Source: Flavobacteriales bacterium UBA6051 (GTDB taxonomy: Bacteria; Bacteroidota; Bacteroidia; Flavobacteriales_D; Crocinitomicaceae). From it: a DNA stretch of 64,000 bases. Positions 24,632 through 33,165 of the stretch are shown piece after piece. Both the position numbers and the translations under genes were made by a program. The notes under the pieces were generated by a model. The model ran no database searches, had not been told where the DNA came from, and worked only from the letters and a program-made list of their open reading frames with translations. Each line of letters begins with the position of its first letter. Positions within the stretch are counted from its first letter, which is position 1. Location: assembly GCA_002427735.1 (NCBI GenBank), contig DIYP01000013.1, positions 24,343 through 88,342 of the forward strand. Direction: 5' to 3'.

Positions 24632-25030
24632 ATGGAAGTTTTATCGGTAGCTGCTACGGCACAAACACCTTCGGTTAGTTTCAATCCAATGAATGGAAAA
24701 ATGGAGATCAAGGGACGCTCGATTCCTGATGCTCCTGATGATTTTTGGATGCCAGTATTAAATTGGTTTGAATCATATTTATTGGAGCCTTCTGACCGAA
24801 CAGTCATTCGCTTGAATTTGGAGTATTTTAATATTTCGTCTTCAAAACGTATTCTCTTTTTGCTTTATAAGCTCAATGAGTTGGCTGATAAAGGACTGGA
24901 TGTTTGCGTAGAATGGTATTACCGAGAGGAGGATGAGGATATGTTTGAAGTGGGGCAGGACTATGCTTACATGGTAAAAGTTCCTTTTGAGTTTAAGGTC
25001 TTCCAAGACCCTGATTTTGCGCTTGCTTAA
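24632..25030 (+). CDS. SiaC-family regulatory phosphoprotein (DUF1987)
   Basis: 132 aa. Matches SiaC/DUF1987: PSVSFNPMNGKMEIKGRSIP, DFWMPVLNWFESYL, EYFNISSSKRILFLLYKL, CVEWYYREEDEDMFEVGQDY. In Pseudomonas, SiaC is phosphorylated on a Thr in the N-T-S-S motif by kinase SiaB, dephosphorylated by SiaA, and the free form activates a diguanylate cyclase. Here the corresponding position is Ile68 (FNISSSK), leaving only Ser69-71 as possible acceptors. No siaA/siaB-like gene is within the window; the gene is monocistronic with a strong terminator. Confidence 0.88.
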   Translation: MEVLSVAATAQTPSVSFNPMNGKMEIKGRSIPDAPDDFWMPVLNWFESYLLEPSDRTVIRLNLEYFNISSSKRILFLLYKLNELADKGLDVCVEWYYREEDEDMFEVGQDYAYMVKVPFEFKVFQDPDFALA

Positions 25031-25053
25031 TCGATCATAAATAAAAGTTTTGG

Positions 25054-25079
25054 CGCTCTGCTTCGGCAGGGCGTTTTTT
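25054..25079 (+). terminator. Terminator after siaC-like gene
   Basis: Stem CGCTCTGC with GCAGGGCG around a TTCG tetraloop, followed by six T. Confidence 0.92.
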
Positions 25080-25102
25080 GTTTTCAACGCGAATTATTCT
25101 AT

Positions 25103-25110
25103 TATTTTTG
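25103..25110 (+). promoter_or_regulatory. -7 box of the 82-aa gene
   Basis: TATTTTTG matches TAnnTTTG, 13 nt before the GTG start at 25124. Confidence 0.4.
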
Positions 25111-25123
25111 TCAAAAAAAATAC

Positions 25124-25372
25124 GTGCGATTAGTAAAAGACATTCCTCACGAGCGGTATAAAATTCAAGTGTTTCAATACAATGCCAAATACATTGTGAA
25201 AATTGAATTAGGCCAGTTCGAGCAGACCTATAAAATTGGAGAGACGGATGTGAACAGTTTGGATGAGGTTGAACGCATGGTAACCTCTGAACTTCTTGCT
25301 AATGCTTTAAAGCGTTTTGTAGAGATGAGGGAAGATTGGGGTAAAGCATTTGAAGGAAAGAATAATGAATAG
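25124..25372 (+). CDS. Small conserved-looking hypothetical protein
   Basis: 82 aa with a GTG start (MRLVKDIPHERYKIQVFQYN). No signal peptide. A beta-rich N-terminal half (KIQVFQYNAKYIVKIELGQFEQTYKIG) and a helical C-terminal half (LDEVERMVTSELLANALKRFVEMREDWGKAF) resemble short conserved Bacteroidota proteins of unknown function. It starts a run of three plus-strand genes with the OmpH-like lipoprotein 39 nt downstream. Codon use is like its neighbours, and the frame is preceded by a -7 box, both supporting a real gene. Confidence 0.72.
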   Translation: MRLVKDIPHERYKIQVFQYNAKYIVKIELGQFEQTYKIGETDVNSLDEVERMVTSELLANALKRFVEMREDWGKAFEGKNNE

Positions 25373-25411
25373 AATAACACGTTGTTAGGGCAGCGTTTAA
25401 CTTAGAATAAG

Positions 25412-26008
25412 ATGAAAAAATTAGCATTGTTAGTTGGAGCAGCATTATTGCTTGCAGCATGTGGCGGAGAAGATAAAAAATCAGAATCAGGGAGTGATAG
25501 TCCTGTAAACCTTCCGGAAGTAGAAAATATGAAGTTTGCTTTCTATGTAGAGGACAGTATTCCAAACCACTATTCTTATTTTATGGATGCGCAGTCTGCT
25601 CTGGAGACAAAAGCACAGGCATTCCAGCAACGAATGATGGCGCTTCAACAGCAAGGACAACAAAAATTGGAAAAATACCAACGCGAACAATCAGCAGGAC
25701 TTCTTTCTCAGAATCAGATTATGAATTACGAGAAAGAAATCGGAATGATTCAGCAGCAAATTCAGTACATGCAGGAAACTGAAGGTACCCAACTCGAATT
25801 GGAACAGATGAATGGGACATATGAGTTGTTTGAGCGTATCAAGAAGTATGGTAAGGAATATGCTGAGGAACATGGTATTTCGGTTTTTCTTTCGGATAAA
25901 ACTGGTGGACAAGTCATTTTCATGGATCCATCAATGGATGTAACGATGGATTTCATCGAATACATGAATGGACGTGAAAAGCAAATCACAGGAGATTCAG
26001 AGGACTAG
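25412..26008 (+). CDS. OmpH/Skp-like lipoprotein
   Basis: 198 aa. Lipobox LLAAC with Cys17. The mature part has a short beta strand (MKFAFYVEDSIPN), a long Gln/Glu-rich helical hairpin (~60-150, with repeated QQQ and EK segments), and a closing strand (EEHGISVFLSDKTGG), which is the architecture of OmpH/Skp chaperones that hold unfolded outer-membrane proteins in the periplasm. Unlike classical Skp it is lipidated. The DUF4924 gene follows after 3 nt, suggesting an operon. Confidence 0.85.
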   Translation: MKKLALLVGAALLLAACGGEDKKSESGSDSPVNLPEVENMKFAFYVEDSIPNHYSYFMDAQSALETKAQAFQQRMMALQQQGQQKLEKYQREQSAGLLSQNQIMNYEKEIGMIQQQIQYMQETEGTQLELEQMNGTYELFERIKKYGKEYAEEHGISVFLSDKTGGQVIFMDPSMDVTMDFIEYMNGREKQITGDSED

Positions 26009-26011
26009 GAA

Positions 26012-26563
26012 ATGCGCATTGCTCAACAAAAACTTCAGGAAAACATTGCAGAGTACATTTTGTACATGTACCAGATAGAAGATGTTATTCGTGCCTATGA
26101 GTTCGATATTGATCGAATTATGGAACATTATGTTGATCCGCAATTACCGGATAGTTCCTTTAGGAATCAATATCAATCCTGGTACCAAGGTCTCATACGC
26201 AAAATGAAGAGTCAGGGAATTCAAAAGACAGGTCATTTGATTGAGCTTCAGGAGATTTTTGTTGAGCTTTCATATCTGCATAATACCATGTTGAACATGA
26301 CGCAGGATACGAAGTATAAAAGCGTCTATGCAAAGGCTAATGAATACCTGGATGAGTTTAAGGCAAAATCAAATCTGAAAGAAAAGAACCATATTGAAAT
26401 TGCTTTTCACGCGATGTACATGAAGCTTTTGCTACGCTTACAGAAAAAGGAAATTAGTGCTGAGTCAGAAGAGGCTTTTGATGCAATGCGTATGATGCTG
26501 GCATACCTCAGCCGTTCTTATCATAAGATGAAAGCTGGTGATCTTGATTTCTTACAGAATTAA
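26012..26563 (+). CDS. DUF4924 family protein
   Basis: 183 aa, all-helical. The N-terminus (MRIAQQKLQENIAEYILYMYQIEDVIRA) fits DUF4924, a Bacteroidota family of unknown function with about this length. No signal peptide, so cytosolic. It follows the OmpH-like gene by 3 nt and ends immediately against the stop of the convergent FAD oxidase gene (no bases between). Confidence 0.85.
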   Translation: MRIAQQKLQENIAEYILYMYQIEDVIRAYEFDIDRIMEHYVDPQLPDSSFRNQYQSWYQGLIRKMKSQGIQKTGHLIELQEIFVELSYLHNTMLNMTQDTKYKSVYAKANEYLDEFKAKSNLKEKNHIEIAFHAMYMKLLLRLQKKEISAESEEAFDAMRMMLAYLSRSYHKMKAGDLDFLQN

Positions 26564-27964
26564 TTACTCAGTAAATATTTTTCCCGGGTTTAGAATCCCG
26601 TTGGGATCAAATATTGACTTAATATGGCGCATTAAGCTAAGACTTTTTTCAGTAAAGGGAATGTCCATATAGTCCTTCTGAACAAGCCCAATTCCGTGCT
26701 CGCCTGAGAGAGTTCCATTGAGGTTTACTACTTCTTCGAAAAGGGCTCTAATAGCTTTGGGAAGCTCTTCATTCCATTGGTGATCACTTAACTCACCTTT
26801 AATAATATTGACATGCAAATTCCCGTCACCTGCATGACCATAACAAACTGATTTGAATCCATACTCATCACCAATTCTTTTTACGTGTGAGAGTAGTTCG
26901 GGTAATGCGTAGCGAGGAACGACAGTATCTTCTTCTTTATAGATTGAATTGGCTTTCACTGCTTCTCCAACACTGCGTCTGAGTTTCCAGAGAGCATCTT
27001 TTTGTGCTTGCGTATCTGCGAACAAGATTTCGTCTGTTTGAAATCCGTCAAGTACTTCCATAATATCTGAACACTCATTCATTAAAACATCTGGATCGAA
27101 ACCATCTACTTCGATTAGTAAATGAGCGGCATGATTTTCACCAATATTTACGGTAGACTCTCCTAAAAAATCATGCGTCCAGAGTAAAGCATCCCGTTCC
27201 ATAAATTCTAGTCCACTGGGAGTGATTCCCTTCTTGAAAATTGTAGAAACAGCAGCGCAAGCTTCTTCAGCATTATAGAATGGCACAAGCATCAACAAGT
27301 CATGCGTAGGATGAGGAATTAGTCGCAAAACGATTTTGGTGATGATACCGAGTGTTCCTTCAGAACCAACCATCAGTTGTGTCAAATTATATCCTGTTGC
27401 GTTCTTCAGGACGTTCGCACCTGTCCAGATAATTTCTCCTGTGGGAAGCACAACTTCCAGGTTTAGAACATAATCTGCTGTAACGCCATATTTCACGGCC
27501 TTTGGTCCTCCCGAGTTTTCTGAAACATTTCCACCAATGAAACAACTCCCTTTGCTTGCAGGATCGGGAGGGTAGAATAACCCTTTTTCCTTAACGGCTT
27601 CTTGCAATACTTGTGTGATTACCCCAGGTTCCGTTGTTACTTGTAAATTATCTTCATCAATGTGAAGTATACGATTAAACCGCTCCATGGACAAAGCAAC
27701 ACCTTTTTCAACCGGAATTGCACCGCCACTTAATCCGGTTCTTGCTCCAGAAGGTGTGACAGGAATCTTGTGCATATTGCAATATGCGAGAATGGAAGCG
27801 ACTTCTTCTGCAGTTTCTGGTTTAAGCACAATTTCGGGTAGAACGTATAAGTCTTCGGTTTCATCGTGACTATACTTCTCTATATTGCCTATATCTGTAA
27901 AACAGCGTTCGGGAAGTAAACTGGAAAAATAAGTGATGTGTTCTTCTAGAAGTGAGGTAAACAT
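26564..27964 (-). CDS. FAD-binding oxidoreductase, glycolate oxidase GlcD/D-lactate dehydrogenase type
   Basis: 466 aa. The FAD_binding_4 domain (PCMH fold) shows VTPSGARTGLSGGAIPVEKG, TTEPGVITQVLQE and PPDPASKGSCFIGGNVSEN-type segments; the C-terminal cap has YGHAGDGNLHVNIIKG and NGTLSGEHGIGL, with the His/Glu residues of the 2-hydroxyacid oxidase family. It oxidises a D-2-hydroxyacid (glycolate, D-lactate or D-2-hydroxyglutarate) to the 2-oxoacid; substrate cannot be chosen from sequence alone. It is not fused to or adjacent to an Fe-S GlcF subunit. The -7 box ends 4 nt before the start. Confidence 0.9.
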   Translation of the reverse strand: MFTSLLEEHITYFSSLLPERCFTDIGNIEKYSHDETEDLYVLPEIVLKPETAEEVASILAYCNMHKIPVTPSGARTGLSGGAIPVEKGVALSMERFNRILHIDEDNLQVTTEPGVITQVLQEAVKEKGLFYPPDPASKGSCFIGGNVSENSGGPKAVKYGVTADYVLNLEVVLPTGEIIWTGANVLKNATGYNLTQLMVGSEGTLGIITKIVLRLIPHPTHDLLMLVPFYNAEEACAAVSTIFKKGITPSGLEFMERDALLWTHDFLGESTVNIGENHAAHLLIEVDGFDPDVLMNECSDIMEVLDGFQTDEILFADTQAQKDALWKLRRSVGEAVKANSIYKEEDTVVPRYALPELLSHVKRIGDEYGFKSVCYGHAGDGNLHVNIIKGELSDHQWNEELPKAIRALFEEVVNLNGTLSGEHGIGLVQKDYMDIPFTEKSLSLMRHIKSIFDPNGILNPGKIFTE

Positions 27965-27968
27965 GTTT

Positions 27969-27976
27969 CAAATGTA
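27969..27976 (-). promoter_or_regulatory. -7 box abutting FAD oxidase start
   Basis: TACATTTG on the minus strand, exact TAnnTTTG, with 4 nt (AAAC) before the ATG at 27964. Predicts a leaderless transcript. Confidence 0.5.
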
Positions 27977-28099
27977 GGAATTATGAAAGGATATGGATAG
28001 CGAAGTAGCCTTGATAACGTTCGTTTTAAGTCGTTAATTGGCATTGTATTTGCGCGAGTTGAACCAGATTCAGTTAATTTAGTAGAAATAAGCGATCAG

Positions 28100-28525
28100 A
28101 TGAAAAATACAATAACCCTAGCCATTCTCTTTTTATTCTTTACTTGCACGACTTTCGCTCAAGAAATCAAGTTTAAGAAAGGATTTGTCTTGTGGGATGG
28201 TGAAAAGGTCATGGAGTATCGAATTGAGAATTTTGGGAACGAGTTTTATCTATACGAGTTGGGAAAAACAGATGAGGAAGAAATCGTGCTTATTATGGCG
28301 CGAGATAATAATACCAAGGAGTTTAAGGATGATGATTACAACAAAATATACTTTTCTAAACAAAAGCAATCACTGGAAATTAGCCAGAGTTACATGTTTA
28401 AGGCTCAGATAGAAAAGATGATTCGGAAGAAGGTGATCAGTAAGTTCGGAACGGTAGATGAGGCAAATATGCAGGCCTACATTGATAAGTTTGATGAAGA
28501 TTTGCCACAACTATTGAGGCCTTAG
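28100..28525 (+). CDS. Hypothetical secreted protein
   Basis: 141 aa. Signal peptide MKNTITLAILFLFFTCTTFAQ. The mature part is charged, with KKGFVLWDGEKVMEYRIENF, then LYELGKTDEEEIVLIMARDN and a helical end (EKMIRKKVISKFGTVDEAN). No lipobox, no TM, and no recognised domain. Likely periplasmic. It is followed by a bidirectional terminator shared with the PorE-like gene. Confidence 0.75.
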   Translation: MKNTITLAILFLFFTCTTFAQEIKFKKGFVLWDGEKVMEYRIENFGNEFYLYELGKTDEEEIVLIMARDNNTKEFKDDDYNKIYFSKQKQSLEISQSYMFKAQIEKMIRKKVISKFGTVDEANMQAYIDKFDEDLPQLLRP

Positions 28526-28549
28526 TCTTATTGTATGAACAAAGAATAT

Positions 28550-28583
28550 AAAAAGGGGCAATGAAAATTCATTGCCCCTTTTT
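28550..28583. terminator. Bidirectional terminator between hypothetical and PorE-like genes
   Basis: GGGGCAATGA pairs with TCATTGCCCC in a 10-11 bp stem flanked by A5 on the left and T5 on the right, so it can terminate both convergent transcripts. Confidence 0.9.
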
Positions 28584-28620
28584 ACTATCTATCACTTCTA
28601 AAAAGAAGTTTTTAATCAGA

Positions 28621-30690
28621 TCAATTCGCTTTGATCTCAAACTCTGTACGACGGTTTTGTTGTCTTCCGTCAGCAGTTCCGTTAGATGCAATTGGCTTTG
28701 AAGAGCCATATCCCATGGCTGTCATACGACCAGCGGCAACTCCTTTTCCTTTCAAATAATTAACAACCGCTTGCGCTCTATCTTGAGACAGTTTGGCGTT
28801 CAGGGATGCTGAACCAGTGTTGTCAGTATGTCCAGAAATTTCAATTTTCAATGATGGAACATCCTTCATGAGTTTTACCAATCGATCAAGCTCAGTGTTA
28901 GACTCTGGTCGCAATGTTGATTTTCCGGTATCAAAGAAAATATTGCGTAAAGCGATTTTGCTTCCAACCGCAATGTTTTTCAATTCAATCACCTTATTAA
29001 CGAGATTGTCAGCTGCACCTTTTGGAATATCGAAGTTCTCGGAGTGGAAAAGATATCCTTCAGCTTTTACAGCAATTCCGTAGTTTTTACCAGAAGCGAG
29101 CGTGATAATGAACTTACCAGTAGCACTATTCGTTGTGAATGTTTCGATTACTTTTCCAGTAGCATTGTCGGTAATCTCAATGTTGGCTTGAACCGCCTTT
29201 TTCGTCATGGCATCAATCGTTTTACCCTTAAACACGGTAAATGATTTCTTATTGACGTCTACTTTAGTTTCAATTGAATTATCCTTCATCGGGTTTACAA
29301 TGGAAGCAAGTAAGTAATCTTCCGTAGCCATAACAGGCGCTTTTTCTGGTCCCCAGAAAGTCACCTTGTAAAGGTCAAAACCGCCTTTTCCTCCTTCTCT
29401 GTTAGAAGCAATATACGCGTATTTGCCATTGGCCGTTGTCGAAAAGAAAAAGTCATCGTAAGGTGTATTGATCGGATATCCCATATTTACAGGTTTTCCC
29501 CATGTACCTTGCGTTTTCTCGGAAACGAAGATGTCATAGCCACCATAAGAATCTCCGCCTTGTGACGCCAGATACATTGTTTCCCCATCAATGGCGATGT
29601 AAATAGGACCGTCATTGAACTTACTGTTCACGGTGGAAATCATTTGTGCTGCCATGTAGTTCTTTTGAATTTTACTCTGCATGCTACTATACATAACCTC
29701 AAATCCATTTGATCGCGTAGCGTGATCTCTTGCAAAGTAAATACTCCAGCCGTCATCACTGTATGCTGCAAAAACCTCATTGGCCTTTTTAGAAGAGATT
29801 TGGAAAGGCATTTCTTTTGGAGAGGACCAGTTGAGTCCTGAAAGAGTACTTTCCATAATGTCCATTTGACCATCAATTGATCTATGAAGCAACATCTTTG
29901 TTCCGTCATAGCTGAGGTTATTCGAAATATCATCAGCTTCTGTATTTACCCCTCCTTTGATTTTTTCAGGCTTTGCCCACTTACCATCGGAAAGTGACGA
30001 GGAATAAATGTCCTTATCATAACTTCCGGCTTCATTTGGTGTATGTCCATTTGGTTTGTCAGAAGTAAAAATGATTTCTCCACCGTCTGTAGATACAGAA
30101 GGAGCAAAGTCATTGTATTCGGAATTCAAAGCACTTACGTTGTCTACCCATGCTCGAATTGGAGATGCCACCGCACCACGTGCAGCACGACATTCTTTTT
30201 TCCCTTTACTCACGAACTTATTGAAGTTATCGGCTTTCTTATAGACAGCTTCAAAAGCTTCATAGGCCTTGATCGCCTCGGCAAACTTATTGTCTAGTTG
30301 AAGAGCTTTAGCATAATAGAACTTCATAAAGTTGTCACATTCGGGATCCAATTTATTCGCCTCATAAATGTATTTGATTCCTTTTTGACTGTAAGGTGAG
30401 TTGATGTAGCATACGCCAATCTTGAAATTGAGTGAAGCATTGTTAGGGTTGAACTTTTGCGCTTTGTCATATTCAATTAATGCAAGTTCATAGTTCAAAC
30501 CTGGGCCTTTTACATTAAATATGGCTTCATTCCCTAAAGCAAAATATTCATCTCCTTTTTTTATCGCTTCAACAGCGGCCTTAAAGCCATCCTTATCATC
30601 TTTGAAATTTCCGGCCTTAAACTCTACATTCTGTGCGTTAACAGCAAACAGGAAAGAGAGAATCGTACATGTTAATATATATCTAATCAT
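28621..30690 (-). CDS. PorE-like OmpA-family protein with TPR and beta-propeller
   Basis: 689 aa. After a signal peptide (to NAQ) come TPR-like helices (~40-170), a PD40/WD40-like beta-propeller (~195-430; repeated SYDGTKMLLHR, SDDGWSIYFARD, TANGKYAYIASNREGG), a carboxypeptidase-regulatory-like beta-sandwich (~485-570) and a C-terminal OmpA peptidoglycan-binding domain (IFFDTGKSTLRPES, ISGHTDNTGS, SQDRAQAVVNYL, NRRTEFEI). This domain order is that of PorE, a peptidoglycan-bound component of the type IX secretion system, which would export the many CTD proteins in this window. Several paralogues of this architecture exist in Bacteroidota, so a T9SS role is likely but not certain. A TPR gene lies 12 nt upstream. 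Confidence 0.85.
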   Translation of the reverse strand: MIRYILTCTILSFLFAVNAQNVEFKAGNFKDDKDGFKAAVEAIKKGDEYFALGNEAIFNVKGPGLNYELALIEYDKAQKFNPNNASLNFKIGVCYINSPYSQKGIKYIYEANKLDPECDNFMKFYYAKALQLDNKFAEAIKAYEAFEAVYKKADNFNKFVSKGKKECRAARGAVASPIRAWVDNVSALNSEYNDFAPSVSTDGGEIIFTSDKPNGHTPNEAGSYDKDIYSSSLSDGKWAKPEKIKGGVNTEADDISNNLSYDGTKMLLHRSIDGQMDIMESTLSGLNWSSPKEMPFQISSKKANEVFAAYSDDGWSIYFARDHATRSNGFEVMYSSMQSKIQKNYMAAQMISTVNSKFNDGPIYIAIDGETMYLASQGGDSYGGYDIFVSEKTQGTWGKPVNMGYPINTPYDDFFFSTTANGKYAYIASNREGGKGGFDLYKVTFWGPEKAPVMATEDYLLASIVNPMKDNSIETKVDVNKKSFTVFKGKTIDAMTKKAVQANIEITDNATGKVIETFTTNSATGKFIITLASGKNYGIAVKAEGYLFHSENFDIPKGAADNLVNKVIELKNIAVGSKIALRNIFFDTGKSTLRPESNTELDRLVKLMKDVPSLKIEISGHTDNTGSASLNAKLSQDRAQAVVNYLKGKGVAAGRMTAMGYGSSKPIASNGTADGRQQNRRTEFEIKAN

Positions 30691-30702
30691 CGTTCTATTC
30701 GT

Positions 30703-31803
30703 TTAGTTACCGCAATTTCCAGCGTAGTAATTTTTACCAGTTTCTGATCCAAGTTCTTTCGCCTTAAGCCAATCTTCGCATGCACCATCCATATCTCGTG
30801 TCATTTCTTTCGCCATTCCACGATTTACATATGCCGCAGCATTTTCCTTGTCCATTTTGACTGCTTTATTCCCCCATTCAAGTGCTTTTTTGTACTCTTT
30901 CTTTTTAAAGTGTATCCCACTTAAGTTGGCAGCGGCAGGAGAGTAATCCGATTTTATACCCAATGCCTTATTGAAGTCTTTAGCCGCATCATCTAATCTT
31001 CCCTGGTTCATTTGTACAACACCTCTGTTGTTATACGCCAAGTGAAAGTTTGCGTCGATCGATATTGCTCTATTGAATGCCGCCAATGCACCGGTATAAT
31101 CCTTCATTTTCGACTTGGTAGTTCCAATATTGTTCAAAACGAAAGCCATCTGCGGATTCTTGCGAATGGCTGTTTCATAGTCAGCGAGTGCCTTTGAATA
31201 GTCACCTTTCATACGGTGGGAAGATCCTCGGTCGTTATAAGCATTTACAAAACTCTCGTCCAATTGAATCGTCTTAGAGAATTTTTGGATGGCCCCATCA
31301 TAGTCTTGCTGAAGGAAACGTAGTGTTGCATAATTATAATACGCCTTGGGATTGTTTCCGTCGAGTTTGATAGACTTATCATAATCTTCTTCAGCTTTCA
31401 GATAATCATTGAGTCCCTGATAAGATCTGCCGCGCTGAAAATAAGCTTTGGAATAAGCCGGTTTTAATTCAATTAGTCTGGTTAACGTTTTTACGCCATC
31501 ATTGAATTTCTCAACCTCATTTTCAGCAACGCCTTTATTGTAATAGGCAGCAGTAAAATTAGGGTCCAGTTGAATCGATTTTCTGAACTCTTCAATGGAT
31601 TGCGCATATTTTTTCTTTGAAAAAAGTTCGATTCCTCTGTTATAAGCTTCCTGACTTTTAGCGATAGCTTCATTTTCCAGGTTCAGCGCCGTTATTGAGT
31701 CCCGATATGCTTGTTCTTCGGGGGTTAACTCATCTACCTGCGCAAAGGATAAAGTTCCGATACTCAGAAAGAGTATCATCAGATACGGTTTTAGTTTCAT
31801 CAC
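30703..31803 (-). CDS. Periplasmic TPR-repeat protein
   Basis: 366 aa (start at 31803 or the second Met codon at 31800). Signal peptide to LSFAQ. About nine tetratricopeptide repeats with the W/Y-L-x-G-x-A-Y and P-x-x motifs (AYYNKGVAENEVEKFNDG, AYNDRGSSHRMKGDYSKAL, AYNNRGVVQMNQGRLDDA), ending with a Cys-containing turn (DGACEDWLKAKELG). It is a protein-interaction scaffold, cotranscribed with the PorE-like gene 12 nt downstream, so it probably works with that complex. Confidence 0.85.
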   Translation of the reverse strand: MMKLKPYLMILFLSIGTLSFAQVDELTPEEQAYRDSITALNLENEAIAKSQEAYNRGIELFSKKKYAQSIEEFRKSIQLDPNFTAAYYNKGVAENEVEKFNDGVKTLTRLIELKPAYSKAYFQRGRSYQGLNDYLKAEEDYDKSIKLDGNNPKAYYNYATLRFLQQDYDGAIQKFSKTIQLDESFVNAYNDRGSSHRMKGDYSKALADYETAIRKNPQMAFVLNNIGTTKSKMKDYTGALAAFNRAISIDANFHLAYNNRGVVQMNQGRLDDAAKDFNKALGIKSDYSPAAANLSGIHFKKKEYKKALEWGNKAVKMDKENAAAYVNRGMAKEMTRDMDGACEDWLKAKELGSETGKNYYAGNCGN

Positions 31804-31914
31804 GACTTAGCGGTTTTAAAAAATTGGAAATCCAAAATACAAACTTTGGGCCGAACTGCTTGAAGAAGTTATCAACAATGGAAAAATGTTAATTTAGCAG
31901 TACAAATAAAACGT

Positions 31915-33123
31915 ATGTCAAAGGAAGTATTTATCGTGGATGGAATCCGCACACCTATTGGGAATTTCGGAGGAACATTATCTGCTGTTAGAACAGATGA
32001 TTTAGGAGCACATGTTATCAAAGAGTTGTTGGCAAGAAATTCGACGTTGGACCCTCTTTTAATTGAAGATGTTTTGTTCGGTTGTGCGAATCAGGCAGGT
32101 GAAGACAATAGAAACGTGGCACGCATGTCTGGATTACTTGCAGGGTTACCTTGGCAAGTTGGTGGTGAAACGATTAATCGTCTTTGTGCTTCCGGGATGG
32201 CTTCGACAATCAATGCTTCCCGTGCGATTAAGGATGGGGCCGGAGACATTTATATTTCTGGTGGAGTGGAGAACATGACAAGAGGTCCATGGGTAATTTC
32301 GAAAGTATCAAAGGCTTTCGGACGAGATGCACAGATGCATGACTCATCATTTGGATGGCGTTTTATTAATCCGAAGATGGAAGAGTTATATGGAACGGAT
32401 GGAATGGGGATGACTGCGGAGAATTTATGCGAAAAGTATGGCATCGAGCGTGAAGCGCAGGATAAGTTTGCGCTTTGGTCACAACAAAAAGCCACAGCTG
32501 CCATGAACTCTGGTCGATTGGCTGAGGAAATTGTACCTGTATCAATTCCGCAACGAAAGAAAGATCCTATTGTATTTGATACGGATGAATTTATTAGACC
32601 TACTTCAACGATTGAGGGGTTAACTAAACTGCGTCCTGCATTTAGAAAAGATGGTTCGGTAACTGCCGGAAATTCTTCTGGTCTCAACGATGGTGCGGCA
32701 GCGCTATTGGTTGCTTCGGAGGATGCTGTAAACAAGCATGGGATGAAACCACTAGCTCGTATTGTTGGTGGAGCTATTGCCGGTGTTGAGCCGCGAATCA
32801 TGGGAATTGGTCCTGTTTACGCTTCGCAAAAAGTACTTGAAAGAACCGGGTTAAGCCTGGACCAAATGGATATTTTAGAGTTGAATGAGGCGTTTGCAGC
32901 GCAGGTATTAGCATGTACACGTAAGTTGGGCTTGGAAGACAATGATGAACGTATTAATCCAAATGGTGGTGCCATTGCACTCGGACATCCCTTGGGTATG
33001 ACAGGAGCGCGAATTCTTCATAGCGCAGCGTTAGAACTCCAGAAGTCAAATAAACGATATGCGCTTGTAAGCATGTGTATTGGTGTTGGACAAGGATACG
33101 CAACCATTTTAGAAAAAGCCTAA
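31915..33123 (+). CDS. 3-oxoadipyl-CoA-type thiolase (PcaF/PaaJ)
   Basis: 402 aa, matching PaaJ/PcaF across the whole length: GCANQAGEDNRNVARM, DSSFGWRFINP, ELYGTDGMGMTAENL, FRKDGSVTAGNSSGLNDGAA. Active-site Cys91 is in INRLCASG, the second His in GGAIALGHPLGMTGAR, and the C-terminal catalytic Cys in MCIGVGQG. It thiolytically cleaves 3-oxoadipyl-CoA (to acetyl-CoA and succinyl-CoA) or the paa intermediate; related Bacteroidota enzymes are also annotated as general acetyl-CoA C-acyltransferases. Other pca/paa genes are not adjacent, except the distant PaaY-like gene. Monocistronic or leading into the lipoprotein 42 nt downstream. Confidence 0.9.
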   Translation: MSKEVFIVDGIRTPIGNFGGTLSAVRTDDLGAHVIKELLARNSTLDPLLIEDVLFGCANQAGEDNRNVARMSGLLAGLPWQVGGETINRLCASGMASTINASRAIKDGAGDIYISGGVENMTRGPWVISKVSKAFGRDAQMHDSSFGWRFINPKMEELYGTDGMGMTAENLCEKYGIEREAQDKFALWSQQKATAAMNSGRLAEEIVPVSIPQRKKDPIVFDTDEFIRPTSTIEGLTKLRPAFRKDGSVTAGNSSGLNDGAAALLVASEDAVNKHGMKPLARIVGGAIAGVEPRIMGIGPVYASQKVLERTGLSLDQMDILELNEAFAAQVLACTRKLGLEDNDERINPNGGAIALGHPLGMTGARILHSAALELQKSNKRYALVSMCIGVGQGYATILEKA

Positions 33124-33165
33124 CTACCAGCCAACTAGAACTTACTATAAAACGTCATTACTACA

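Noticed and set aside
33131..33156. CCAAC-N17-CGTC ahead of the 527-aa lipoprotein
   Set aside because: Spacing and first base differ from the GCAACC-N15-CGTT element; short motifs like this occur by chance.
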